The position numbers and the translations under genes were made by a program. The notes under the pieces were generated by a model. The model saw nothing but the letters and a program-made list of their open reading frames with translations. It was not told the DNA's origin and ran no database searches. Shown here piece after piece: positions 1 through 7,271 of a DNA stretch of 64,000 nt. The DNA is from Streptomyces avicenniae (GTDB lineage Bacteria; Actinomycetota; Actinomycetes; Streptomycetales; Streptomycetaceae): positions 62,001 to 126,000 of the forward strand of contig NZ_JOEK01000003.1 of the NCBI RefSeq assembly GCF_000719135.1, read 5' to 3'. Numbering within the stretch: the stretch's first letter is position 1; each line of letters begins with the position of its first letter.

Positions 1-98
1 AGGGCGATGACGGCCAGGACCCACCAGCGGTGGCCGGGACGTGTGGCGGGCCCGGGGGGCGGTGGGCCGTCGGGCTTGGTGAGGGTGGTCTGTGCCAT
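1..98 (-). CDS. MFS drug-efflux transporter, N-terminal fragment (cut by window edge)
   Basis: Only the first 32 codons are in the window. They read as a Pro-rich cytoplasmic leader (start MAQTTLTKPDG) followed by the basic-aromatic stretch HRWWVLAVIA, which is how DHA2-type major facilitator transporters enter their first membrane helix. The gene lies 53 bases downstream of the TetR gene on the same strand, so the two are probably one operon and the transporter is probably the TetR target. The family is inferred from the N-terminus and context only. Confidence 0.55.
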   Translation of the reverse strand, partial: MAQTTLTKPDGPPPPGPATRPGHRWWVLAVIA

Positions 99-151
99 GG
101 TTCGGGTGGGCTCCGATGTGCTGTCGGCCGGTGGGCCGGGCCGCTGCACGG

Positions 152-751
152 CTAGCTGTGCAGCAGGGCGGGTATGAGGGCTTCGTCGAGGAACCGGACG
201 AGATAGGCGTCGTCGGCGTACTCGTCCTGGATCAGCGGGCGGCACAGCAGCGTGCCGAACACCAGTTGGCCGAGCCAGGCCGTGGCGGCGGGCCGCGCGG
301 GCAACTCGCCGCGTGCCACCGCACGGTCCACGATGGCTGCCAGCTTGGCGTCCTGCGGGGCCACCAGGGTGTCCCGCAGCGTGCGCGCCAGCTCCTTGTC
401 GTCGAGCATGGCGCGGGCGAGACCGCTGATGAGCACGGTCTCGTCGGCCGCCTTGGCGCCCAGGGCCCGCAGGACGGCCATCAGGTCGCCGCGCAGACTG
501 CCGGTGTCGATCTCCCCGAACCCGTCGGGACGGGTCGCGTGCAGGGCGGCGGCGACGAGCCGCGGTTTGCCCTGCCACTGGCGGTAGAGCGTGGCCTTGC
601 CGCAGCGGGCGCGGCCCGCGACCGCGTCCATCGTCAGTCCCTCGTACCCCACCTCGTGGAGCAGTTGGACGACGGCGGTGAGCACCTCGGTCTCGCGCTC
701 CGCCGTGACCCGTGGGCGGCGGGACGGGGGGTCGGCGTCGGGCGGGCAGAT
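152..751 (-). CDS. TetR-family transcriptional repressor, no canonical start codon
   Basis: A repressor of about 199 residues. The N-terminal helix-turn-helix is clear: GYEGLTMDAVAGRARCGKAT followed by LYRQW is the usual TetR recognition helix. The rest is a helical ligand-binding domain. No ATG, GTG or TTG lies in frame between the promoter (-10 near 843) and helix 1. The best ribosome site, GAGGAG, sits 6 bases before an ATC codon at 749-751, used here as the start. The first in-frame GTG (in EVLTAV) would remove part of helix 1. Probably autoregulated through the flanking palindromes and co-transcribed with the MFS gene. A sequencing error or an ATC start are both possible. Confidence 0.8.
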   Translation of the reverse strand: MCPPDADPPSRRPRVTAERETEVLTAVVQLLHEVGYEGLTMDAVAGRARCGKATLYRQWQGKPRLVAAALHATRPDGFGEIDTGSLRGDLMAVLRALGAKAADETVLISGLARAMLDDKELARTLRDTLVAPQDAKLAAIVDRAVARGELPARPAATAWLGQLVFGTLLCRPLIQDEYADDAYLVRFLDEALIPALLHS

Positions 752-814
752 GACGGGCTCCTCGAAGGCAGGTGGACGGACGGTATCCGGGCCGACGGGC
801 CGCCGGACCTGGAT

Positions 815-835
815 GGAACGGAACGGTTCCGTTCC
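815..835. promoter_or_regulatory. Palindromic operator 1 (TetR, at transcription start)
   Basis: Perfect 10-bp inverted repeat, GGAACGGAAC and GTTCCGTTCC, around one central base. It lies directly downstream of the predicted transcription start of the tetR-MFS unit, a position suited to autorepression. That TetR is the ligand is inferred from position. Confidence 0.65.
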
Positions 836-842
836 GTCGGGT

Positions 843-872
843 AGTGTAGAGGGTCGCCCGGATGGAACGCAA
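843..872 (-). promoter_or_regulatory. Promoter of the tetR-MFS unit
   Basis: On the minus strand a -35 element TTGCGT (872-867) is separated by 18 bp from a -10 element TACACT (848-843). Both operator palindromes touch it: one covers the -35 region and the other begins at about +1. Confidence 0.6.
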
Positions 873-882
873 ACGTTCCATC
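861..882. promoter_or_regulatory. Palindromic operator 2 (TetR, over -35)
   Basis: Perfect 9-bp arms GATGGAACG and CGTTCCATC around CAAA. The half-site core GGAACG is the same as in the palindrome at 815-835, so the same protein probably binds both. It overlaps the -35 element of the tetR promoter. Confidence 0.65.
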
Positions 883-900
883 CGCGCGCCCGTGGGGTGC

Positions 901-1275
901 TCAGACCGCCGTGTCGGCCGGTCCTGGCAGCCCCGGATAGGCCGCGACGCCCAGCAGGTTCTCCTTGCCCCAGGCGCCGAGCGGCACCAACGCCGCGTTG
1001 AGCGACGTCCCCGCCGGTGTCAGCGAGTACTCGACGCGCGGGACCACCTCGTCGTACGCCTCCCGGTGCACGATCCCCGCCTGCTCCAGCTCGCGCAGAT
1101 GCGACGCGAGCACCTTCTCCGTGATCCCGGGGAGCATCCTGCGCAGCTCGCCGAACCGCCGCGCGTCCTCGTCGAGCGCCCAGAGGATCGAGACCTTCCA
1201 CTTCCCCTCGATCAGGTCCATCGCCGCGTCGATCCCGCAGTGGTACGCGCCGGGTCGCCGTGTCCTCGCCGTCAT
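901..1275 (-). CDS. HxlR-family winged-helix regulator
   Basis: 124 residues, the normal size for HxlR/YodB-type regulators. The family pattern is visible from residue 13: a Cys (C13), then LIEGKWKVSILWAL, then RFGELRRMLPGITEKVLASH and the wing region RVEYSLTPAG. These proteins bind DNA as dimers and often sense reactive electrophiles or oxidants through the conserved Cys. It is divergent from the imine-reductase-like gene, with a near-perfect palindrome between them, so it probably controls that gene and itself. GGGAGG lies at a good distance before the ATG. Confidence 0.88.
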   Translation of the reverse strand: MTARTRRPGAYHCGIDAAMDLIEGKWKVSILWALDEDARRFGELRRMLPGITEKVLASHLRELEQAGIVHREAYDEVVPRVEYSLTPAGTSLNAALVPLGAWGKENLLGVAAYPGLPGPADTAV

Positions 1276-1312
1276 CGCAGACGCCTCCCACCTGCTGACT
1301 CACCCGGAGGTG

Positions 1313-1336
1313 AGTACCCACTTCCATGTGCGTACT
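1313..1336. promoter_or_regulatory. Inverted repeat, probable HxlR operator
   Basis: Arms AGTACCCAC and GTGCGTACT (one mismatch) flank TTCCAT between the divergent HxlR and oxidoreductase genes. HxlR-type proteins bind imperfect palindromes containing GTAC or TACT elements. Assignment to the adjacent regulator is inferred. Confidence 0.55.
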
Positions 1337-1371
1337 TGTTGCTCGTCCGCCCGTCAACGAGCCTAATCCGC

Positions 1372-2247
1372 ATGACTGACAACGCCACACGGCCGACTCC
1401 CCTCACCCTGCTCGGGCTCGGTGCCATGGGCACGGCCCTCGCCCGCGCCTGGCTGGCCGCCGGGCACCCGCTCACCGTCTGGAACCGCACTCCTGGCCGC
1501 GCCGACGCCCTCGTCGCCGAGGGCGCCACCGCCACGGCCACCGCCGCAGAGGCCGTCGCCGCCTCGCGTCTGGTCGTCGTCTGCCTCCTCGACGACGCGT
1601 CCGTCGGCACCGCCCTCGCCGACGCCGACCTGGCGGGCAAGGACGTCGTCAACCTCACCACCTCCACCCCCGGCGAGGCGCGCGAGCGCGCCGCCTGGGC
1701 CGCCGCCCGTGGCGCGCGCTTCCTGGACGGCGGGATCATGGCCGTGCCGCCGATGATCGGCGTGCCGGGCGCCTCCGTCTTCTACAGCGGCTCGGCCGAC
1801 CTCTTCGAGGAGCGCAGGGACGTGCTCGCCGTCGTCGCGGCCACCGCCTACGTCGGGGCGGACGCGGGCCTGGCGGCGCTGCACGACGTCGCGCTGCTCA
1901 CCGCGATGACGGGCATGTTCGCCGGTGTCACGCAGGCGTTCGCCCTCGTGGAAGGCGCCGACGTGGCGCGCAAGGACTTCGCGGGGCTGCTCGCGGACTG
2001 GCTCGGCGCCATGGCGGGCGGCGCGCACGAGCTGGCCGCGCAGCTCGACAGCGGCGACCTGACGCGCGGCGTCGTCTCCAACCTCGCCATGATGACGACG
2101 GGCAACGGCACGCTGGTCCGCACGGCCGCGGAGCAGGGTGTTGGCAACGAGCTGCTCGCCCCGTTCATGGCGCTCATGGAGCGTCGCGTGGCCGCGGGGC
2201 ACGGCGACGAGGGCCTGGCCGGTCTGCCGGGTCTGCTGCGCGTCTGA
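1372..2247 (+). CDS. NAD(P)-binding oxidoreductase, imine-reductase / beta-hydroxyacid dehydrogenase family
   Basis: 291 residues. The Rossmann motif GLGAMG (residues 15-20) opens the protein and an NRTP segment after beta-2 (near residue 35) suggests NADPH use. Other family features are the run NLTTSTPGEAR and a helical C-terminal dimerisation half. The length and the absence of the catalytic Lys pattern of classical hydroxyisobutyrate dehydrogenases point to the imine-reductase-like branch, which reduces cyclic imines. The natural substrate cannot be read. It is divergent from the HxlR regulator. Confidence 0.8.
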   Translation: MTDNATRPTPLTLLGLGAMGTALARAWLAAGHPLTVWNRTPGRADALVAEGATATATAAEAVAASRLVVVCLLDDASVGTALADADLAGKDVVNLTTSTPGEARERAAWAAARGARFLDGGIMAVPPMIGVPGASVFYSGSADLFEERRDVLAVVAATAYVGADAGLAALHDVALLTAMTGMFAGVTQAFALVEGADVARKDFAGLLADWLGAMAGGAHELAAQLDSGDLTRGVVSNLAMMTTGNGTLVRTAAEQGVGNELLAPFMALMERRVAAGHGDEGLAGLPGLLRV

Positions 2248-2274
2248 GGCCCGGCCGCGCCCCGCCCCGCGCGC

Positions 2275-2745
2275 TCACTCCGGCGGGAAGAGGAGCTTCC
2301 CGAGGAGCGCGGAGAGCTGGTCGCGTTCCGCCGCGGAGAGCGCGGCGAACGTCCGGTCGAGGAACGCGGGGGTCGCGGCCTCGGCGCGGGCCAGGTGCGC
2401 GCGGCCCGCGTCGGTGAGCGTGACGGCGTAGGCCCGGCGGTCGGCGGGGTCGCGTTCGCGCCTGACCTGTCCCGCCTCCTCCAGGCTGTCGCAGATCCCG
2501 ACCATCACCGTGCGGTCGATGCGCAGTTCCTCGCCCAGCACGCGCTGCGAGCAGGGCCCCACGGCGTCCAGCATCCGCAGGACCAGGTGCTGGCCCACGC
2601 CCGTGCCGAGGCCGTGGGCGTGCGCGTCGGCGGCGCGGGCGACGGAGGCCGAGGCGCGGCACAGCGCGATGTCGGGGCGTTCGGCCGCGAGCCGGGCGAA
2701 GTACCCGGCGGGCGGCGGTCCCGGTGTCACGTCCTTGTCCGGCAC
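2275..2745 (-). CDS. MarR-family transcriptional regulator
   Basis: 156 residues from GTG at 2745, which has GGGAGG just upstream. An ATG at 2775 in the same frame would add ten residues with no ribosome site. The winged helix is typical: LGEELRIDRTVMVGICDSLE, then QVRRERDPADRRAYAVTLT with the DxR wing motif. It is divergent from the nitroreductase gene and probably represses it. The ligand is unknown. Confidence 0.85.
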   Translation of the reverse strand: MPDKDVTPGPPPAGYFARLAAERPDIALCRASASVARAADAHAHGLGTGVGQHLVLRMLDAVGPCSQRVLGEELRIDRTVMVGICDSLEEAGQVRRERDPADRRAYAVTLTDAGRAHLARAEAATPAFLDRTFAALSAAERDQLSALLGKLLFPPE

Positions 2746-2833
2746 GGCGCCTCCCGTTCCTTCCCTGCTGCTCATCCGCTGCGCGCGGTCCCCAGGGCGA
2801 CGACCGTACCAGAACCGTCTGGGGGCAGATTGT

Positions 2834-2862
2834 TTGACAGCCGACGACGGCAATCGTATGTT
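2834..2862 (+). promoter_or_regulatory. Promoter of the nitroreductase gene
   Basis: A near-consensus housekeeping promoter: TTGACA (2834-2839), a 17-bp spacer and TATGTT (2857-2862). It would give a leader of about 110 nt before the nitroreductase start. Surrounding GATTG/CAATC and GTCAA repeats are candidate MarR contacts, but no clean palindrome is seen. Confidence 0.6.
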
Positions 2863-2980
2863 CGTCAATCATCGGTGCACAGATCATCGGGGTGCGGACG
2901 GCTGTGGGCGCGCCTCCCGCCGGACCGTCCGCGTCCCGGCCCGCGCACCGGCCGCCGCCGCCCCGTGCCGGAGGACCCGC

Positions 2981-3628
2981 ATGACGCTCCCCCTGACACC
3001 CGACCAGCTGCTCTCCACCACCCGCGCCGTCCGCAAGCGGCTCGACCTCACCCGCCCCGTCCCGCGCGCCCTGATCGAGGAGTGCGTGGACCTCGCCACC
3101 CAGGCGCCGACCGGCCGCAACCGGCAGCGCTGGCACTTCCTCGTCGTCACGGACCCCGGCCGCCGCGCCGCCGTCGCCGACCTGTTCCGCCGCTCGCTGG
3201 ACGCCAACGTCCCGCAGCGGCTCACCGACGACGACGTGCGCCGCATGTACGACGCGCCCGGCAGCATGGAGCGCATCGCGGGCGGCCTGCGCCACCTGTA
3301 CGACAACGCTCACCGCGTCCCCGCGTTCGTCATCCCCGCCGTCGAGGGACGCACCGACCGCGCCTCCGTCACCGACCAGGCGGGCACCTGGGGCTCGATA
3401 CTCCCCGCCACCTGGAGCTTCATGCTGGCCGCCCGCGCCCGCGGCCTCGGCACGGTGTGGACCACCGCACAGGCCCCGCTGGAACGCGAGCTGGCCGCCA
3501 CGCTCGGCGTGCCGTACGAGCGCGTGATGCTGGCCGCGTTCCTCCCGCTCGCCTTCACCCTCGGCACCGACTTCCGCCCGGCACGCCGCGTGCCCCGCGA
3601 GGAGGTGCTGCACTGGGACCGCTGGTAG
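2981..3628 (+). CDS. Nitroreductase family FMN-dependent oxidoreductase
   Basis: 215 residues with the fold signature of FMN nitroreductases: the N-terminal TTRAVRKR phosphate/FMN loop, QAPTGRNRQRW for flavin contacts, the central SILPATWSFMLAARARGLGT helix and a C-terminal LPLAFTLGTDF segment. These enzymes reduce nitro groups, quinones or enones with NAD(P)H. GGAGG lies 6 bases before the ATG. The partner regulator is the divergent MarR protein. The substrate is not predictable. Confidence 0.88.
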   Translation: MTLPLTPDQLLSTTRAVRKRLDLTRPVPRALIEECVDLATQAPTGRNRQRWHFLVVTDPGRRAAVADLFRRSLDANVPQRLTDDDVRRMYDAPGSMERIAGGLRHLYDNAHRVPAFVIPAVEGRTDRASVTDQAGTWGSILPATWSFMLAARARGLGTVWTTAQAPLERELAATLGVPYERVMLAAFLPLAFTLGTDFRPARRVPREEVLHWDRW

Positions 3629-3683
3629 GACGGCACCGACGCGGCGCCCGCGTCCCGACCGCTCCGCGCGCCAGCATGACCCC

Positions 3684-4688
3684 ATGAGCGACGGAAGCAA
3701 CGACGGACACCACGACGGACACGACGACGCGAGCCCGCGCGGCACCATGCGGGCGATCACCCAGGACCGTCTCGGCGACCCCGACGTCCTGACACTCACC
3801 GACGTCCCGCGCCCCGAGCCGCTGCCGACCGAGGTGCTGGTCCGCGTCCGCGCCGCCGGGGTGAACCCGGTGGACCTGAGCACCCGCGAGGGCGGCGGCA
3901 TGGCCGACGTCATCGGCCCGCCGCCGTTCACCGTCGGCTGGGACGTGGCTGGCACCGTCGAGGCGACCGGACGGGGCGTCACCACCCTGGCCGTGGGGGA
4001 CGACGTCTTCGGCATGCCCTGGTTCCCGCGCCGGGCCGGGGCGTACGCCGCCTACGTCACCGCGCCCTCACGGCACTTCGCCCGCACGCCCCCCGGCACG
4101 GGCCACGCGCAGGCCGCCGCCCTGCCGCTCGCCGGGCTGACGGCGTGGCAGACCCTCGTGGACACCGCGCGCGTCGGCCCCGGGCAGCACGTCCTGGTGC
4201 ACGCCGCGGCCGGGGGCGTCGGCCATCTCGCCGTGCAGATCGCCAAGGCGCGCGGCGCCCGCGTCACCGGGACCGCCCGCGCGGACAAGCACGCCTTCCT
4301 GCGCGGCCTCGGCGCCGACGCCGTCGTGGACTACACGCGCGTGGCGTTCGAGCAGGCCGTGCGCGACGCCGACGTCGTCCTCGACCTCGTCGGCGGCGCC
4401 GAGCACCAGCGCCGGTCCCTCGACGCCCTGCGCCCCGGCGGCCTGCTGATCGCCGTGCCCGGCAGCCTCGACCCGGCGGTGGCCGAGGAGGCGGCCGGGC
4501 GCGGCCTGCGTGCGACGGGCTTCCTCGTCGAGCCCGACCGCGCCGGACTCGACGCGCTGGCGGCCCTCGTGGCGGACGGGCGGCTGCGGACGGAGGTCGG
4601 CGCCGTCCTGCCGCTGGCCGAGGCCGCGGAGGCCCACCGGCGCGTCGCGTCGCGCCGCACCACTGGGAAGATCGTGCTGACGGTGTGA
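3684..4688 (+). CDS. Zinc-independent quinone oxidoreductase / MDR-superfamily dehydrogenase
   Basis: 334 residues of the quinone-oxidoreductase branch of the medium-chain dehydrogenases. Seen are AAGVNPVD near the N-terminus, the cofactor motif AAAGGVGHLAVQIAK near residue 175, and the C-terminal GKIVLTV. Catalytic zinc ligands are absent, as usual for this branch. An unusual His/Asp/Gly-rich leader (residues 2-17) precedes the fold, and MRAITQD at residue 22 may be the true start. It reduces quinones or enones with NADPH in relatives. Confidence 0.85.
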   Translation: MSDGSNDGHHDGHDDASPRGTMRAITQDRLGDPDVLTLTDVPRPEPLPTEVLVRVRAAGVNPVDLSTREGGGMADVIGPPPFTVGWDVAGTVEATGRGVTTLAVGDDVFGMPWFPRRAGAYAAYVTAPSRHFARTPPGTGHAQAAALPLAGLTAWQTLVDTARVGPGQHVLVHAAAGGVGHLAVQIAKARGARVTGTARADKHAFLRGLGADAVVDYTRVAFEQAVRDADVVLDLVGGAEHQRRSLDALRPGGLLIAVPGSLDPAVAEEAAGRGLRATGFLVEPDRAGLDALAALVADGRLRTEVGAVLPLAEAAEAHRRVASRRTTGKIVLTV

Positions 4689-4708
4689 CACACGGCGCGG
4701 GAGGGCTC

Positions 4709-5521
4709 ATGGGGGACGCGCGGGGCGGCGAGCCGCTGGCGGGCGGCATGGCGAACGCGGGCGCGGTCGTGCGCCACGGCGACGTGGTCGAGCGGCCCGC
4801 GCAGGCGCACGCCCCCGCCCTCCACCGTCACCTGCGCGCCCTGGCAGCGGCCGGTTTCCCCGGCGTCCCCGCGCCGGTCGCGCTCGACACGGCCACCGGC
4901 CGCGAGCGTCTGACGTTCCTGCACGGCGACGTGCCCCTGCCGCCTTTCCCCGCCTGGTCGATGACGGAGGACGTGCTCGCCGCCGTCGGCGCCCTGCTGC
5001 GGCGCCTGCACGACGCGTCCGCCACACTGCCCGCCCCCGACACGTCCACCGCGTGGCCCACCGATCTCGCCGACCCGCGCGGTGGCACGCTGCTGTGCCA
5101 CAACGACGTGTGCCCCGAGAACGTGGTCTTCCGCGACGGCCGCCCGGTCGCCCTCATCGACTTCGACCTCGCCGCCCCCGGCCGCCCCCTGTGGGACGTG
5201 GCCATGGCCGCCCGCTACTGGGCGCCCGTGCTGGACCCGGAATCCGCCGCGTCGGCAGGCCGCGCCGGGCAGGATCCCGTGCGGCGCCTGCGCGTACTGG
5301 CCGACGGGTACGGCCTGGCGCGCGCCGGACGCGAGGCGCTGCCCGCGGTCATCGGGGAGACGGTCGCCGCGGGCCGCGCGTTCGTGGCGCGGCGTGTGGA
5401 GGCGGGCGACCCGGTGTACGAGGCGGCGTTCGCGGCGTACGGCGGCTGGGCGCGTTGGGACCGCGTCGAGGACTGGTGCGCGCGGACGAGGGGGACGTTC
5501 CTCCGCGCGCTGCTCGCCTGA
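4709..5521 (+). CDS. Aminoglycoside phosphotransferase (APH) family protein
   Basis: 270 residues. The kinase catalytic loop is visible as LCHNDVCPENVVF (APH form of the Brenner motif) and the metal-binding segment as ALIDFDLAAPGRPLWDVA. GGGAGGG lies before the chosen ATG; the gene begins 20 bases after the previous stop, so it may be translated with it. In Streptomyces many such proteins phosphorylate small metabolites rather than antibiotics, so resistance cannot be assumed. Confidence 0.82.
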   Translation: MGDARGGEPLAGGMANAGAVVRHGDVVERPAQAHAPALHRHLRALAAAGFPGVPAPVALDTATGRERLTFLHGDVPLPPFPAWSMTEDVLAAVGALLRRLHDASATLPAPDTSTAWPTDLADPRGGTLLCHNDVCPENVVFRDGRPVALIDFDLAAPGRPLWDVAMAARYWAPVLDPESAASAGRAGQDPVRRLRVLADGYGLARAGREALPAVIGETVAAGRAFVARRVEAGDPVYEAAFAAYGGWARWDRVEDWCARTRGTFLRALLA

Positions 5522-5540
5522 GCGCCGCGCCGCTGCGGGC

Positions 5541-5957
5541 TCAGCCCTGGCCGAACATCTCCAGCAGCTCCGTACGGCCGAACATCCGGGCCGTGTCCAC
5601 GGCCGACGGCTGGCCCGCCGCCGGGTCCGCGCCCGCGTCGAGCAGCACGCGCACCACGTCGGCCGCGCCCTTGAACACGGCACCGGCCAGCGGGGTCTGG
5701 CCCTTGTCGTTGCTGCGGCTCGCGTCCGCGCCGCGCGCCAGCAGGGCGCGGACGGTCTCGGCGTGCCCGTGGTAGGCGGCGAGCATCAGGAGGGTGTCGC
5801 CCTTGTCGTTGCTGAGGTTCGGCGGGACACCGGCGTCCACGTAGGCGGCGACGGTGTCGGTGTCGCCGTCGCGCGCGAGGTCGAAGATCTTCGTCGCGAG
5901 CTGGAGCACCTCGGGGTCGTGCGCGGGTTCGTTGCTCTCGGGTGCCGGGCCGGTCAT
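5541..5957 (-). CDS. Ankyrin-repeat protein
   Basis: 138 residues, cytoplasmic. Three ankyrin units can be read: KGDTLLMLAAYHGHAETVRA with LLARGAD, KGQTPLAGAVFKGAADVVRV with LLDAGAD, and a partial third ending MFGRTELLEMF. A short N-terminal helix precedes them. Bacterial ankyrin proteins of this size act through protein binding, and no catalytic residues are present. It is divergent from the sensor kinase gene at 6036 and convergent with the phosphotransferase. Confidence 0.85.
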   Translation of the reverse strand: MTGPAPESNEPAHDPEVLQLATKIFDLARDGDTDTVAAYVDAGVPPNLSNDKGDTLLMLAAYHGHAETVRALLARGADASRSNDKGQTPLAGAVFKGAADVVRVLLDAGADPAAGQPSAVDTARMFGRTELLEMFGQG

Positions 5958-6035
5958 GGGGACGTCCTCCTCGATCCAAAGGCAGCCGGGAGCGGACCGT
6001 GCTGCCGTGCGACCAGCCTACGTACTCTGGCACGC

Positions 6036-7271
6036 ATGCTTCCCCCTCTCCACCGGGTGTTCCGGGCGGACGGGGCCGTGTGGCTGGTGGGTACGGTCCT
6101 GGCCGTCGAGGCCGCCGCGCTGCCCTTCCGCGACCTCGGCATTCCCGCCTGGGAGACGCTGCTCGGTCTCCTCCAGCCCGTCCTCACCTGGGCGTCCCTG
6201 GGCCTGCGCCACCGGTGGCCCGTGGGCGTCGCCGTGTTCACCCTGCTGGTGTCGGCGCTGCACTACCCGCTCTCCGAGCTGGACTGCGTCACGCCGATGA
6301 TCTCCTTCGTCCTCGCGCTGTACACGGTGACGCGCTCGGGGCGGCTCGTCCCGGCCGTCGTCATCGCCGTGACGGCGGTCCTCGGCATCGCCTACGGCGA
6401 GTTCGTGCTCGGCGCGGCCGACGACCGGCACGTGGACAACGCCGCCCTGGTCCTGCTCAGCGGCTGGATGGCGAGCCTCATCCTCTTCGGGCACACGATG
6501 CGCGTCCGGCAGGCGTACCAGAGCGAGGCGGAGCAGCGCGCGCTCGCGGCCGAACGGGAGCGGGACGTCCGCGCCCTCCAGTCGGCCACGGAGGAGCGGC
6601 TGCGGCTCGCCCGGGAGCTGCACGACGTGCTGGGGCACAACATCTCGCTGATCAGCGTCCAGACGGCCGCGGCCCTGCACCGCAGCGCCAAGCGGCCGGG
6701 CGAGACGGCGGAGCTGATCGCGGCGCTCACGTCCGTCCGCGACACGAGCAAGGAGGCCCTGCGCGAACTGCGCGCCACCCTGGGTGTCCTGCGCCAGGTG
6801 GACGAGGCGGCGCCCGTCGAACCGGCCCCGGCGGGGCTCGAACGCCTCGCCGAACTGGCCGGACGCGCCGGGGCGACGGGCCTGGCCGTCACCGTCACGA
6901 CCGAGGGGGACGCGGCCGTCGTCCCGCCGCAGATCTCCCTGGCGGCCTACCGCATCGTGCAGGAGTCGCTCACCAACGTGACGCGGCACGCGCGGGCGAC
7001 GCGGGCGGACGTCACCCTCAGCTGGGCGCCGGGGGAACTGCGGCTGCGGATCGAGGACGACGGGCGCGGCACGCCTGACGGGCCCCCGGTGGCGGGTGGC
7101 GGCAGCGGCATCGGCGGTATGGCGGAGCGGGCCAGGGCGCTGGGTGGTGGGTTCGAGGCGTCGGGTACGGGCGACGGGTTCCGGGTGGCCGCGTGGCTGC
7201 CGCTGCCGCAGGGTGCGGCGGACGGGGTTCAGCGCGTAGCGGGCACGACGACGCGCCAGTCCGCGTTGTAG
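6036..7271 (+). CDS. NarL-type membrane sensor histidine kinase
   Basis: 411 residues. Four to five membrane segments fill residues 14-152. The HisKA_3 box has the phospho-acceptor H196 (ELHDVLGHN), and the ATPase N, G1 and G2 boxes read ESLTNVTRHA, IEDDGRG and GSGIGGMAERA. There is little extracytoplasmic sequence, as in DesK-like kinases that sense membrane or intracellular states. The start has no ribosome site; TACTCT lies 7 bases upstream, so the mRNA is probably leaderless. The 3' end overlaps the convergent gene by 43 bp. The likely partner is the NarL regulator at 10109. Confidence 0.88.
   Translation: MLPPLHRVFRADGAVWLVGTVLAVEAAALPFRDLGIPAWETLLGLLQPVLTWASLGLRHRWPVGVAVFTLLVSALHYPLSELDCVTPMISFVLALYTVTRSGRLVPAVVIAVTAVLGIAYGEFVLGAADDRHVDNAALVLLSGWMASLILFGHTMRVRQAYQSEAEQRALAAERERDVRALQSATEERLRLARELHDVLGHNISLISVQTAAALHRSAKRPGETAELIAALTSVRDTSKEALRELRATLGVLRQVDEAAPVEPAPAGLERLAELAGRAGATGLAVTVTTEGDAAVVPPQISLAAYRIVQESLTNVTRHARATRADVTLSWAPGELRLRIEDDGRGTPDGPPVAGGGSGIGGMAERARALGGGFEASGTGDGFRVAAWLPLPQGAADGVQRVAGTTTRQSAL

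Noticed and set aside
4709..5521. Antibiotic-resistance role for the APH-family gene.
   Set aside because: Only the general kinase fold is visible, and chromosomal APH-like proteins are numerous in Streptomyces with other substrates.
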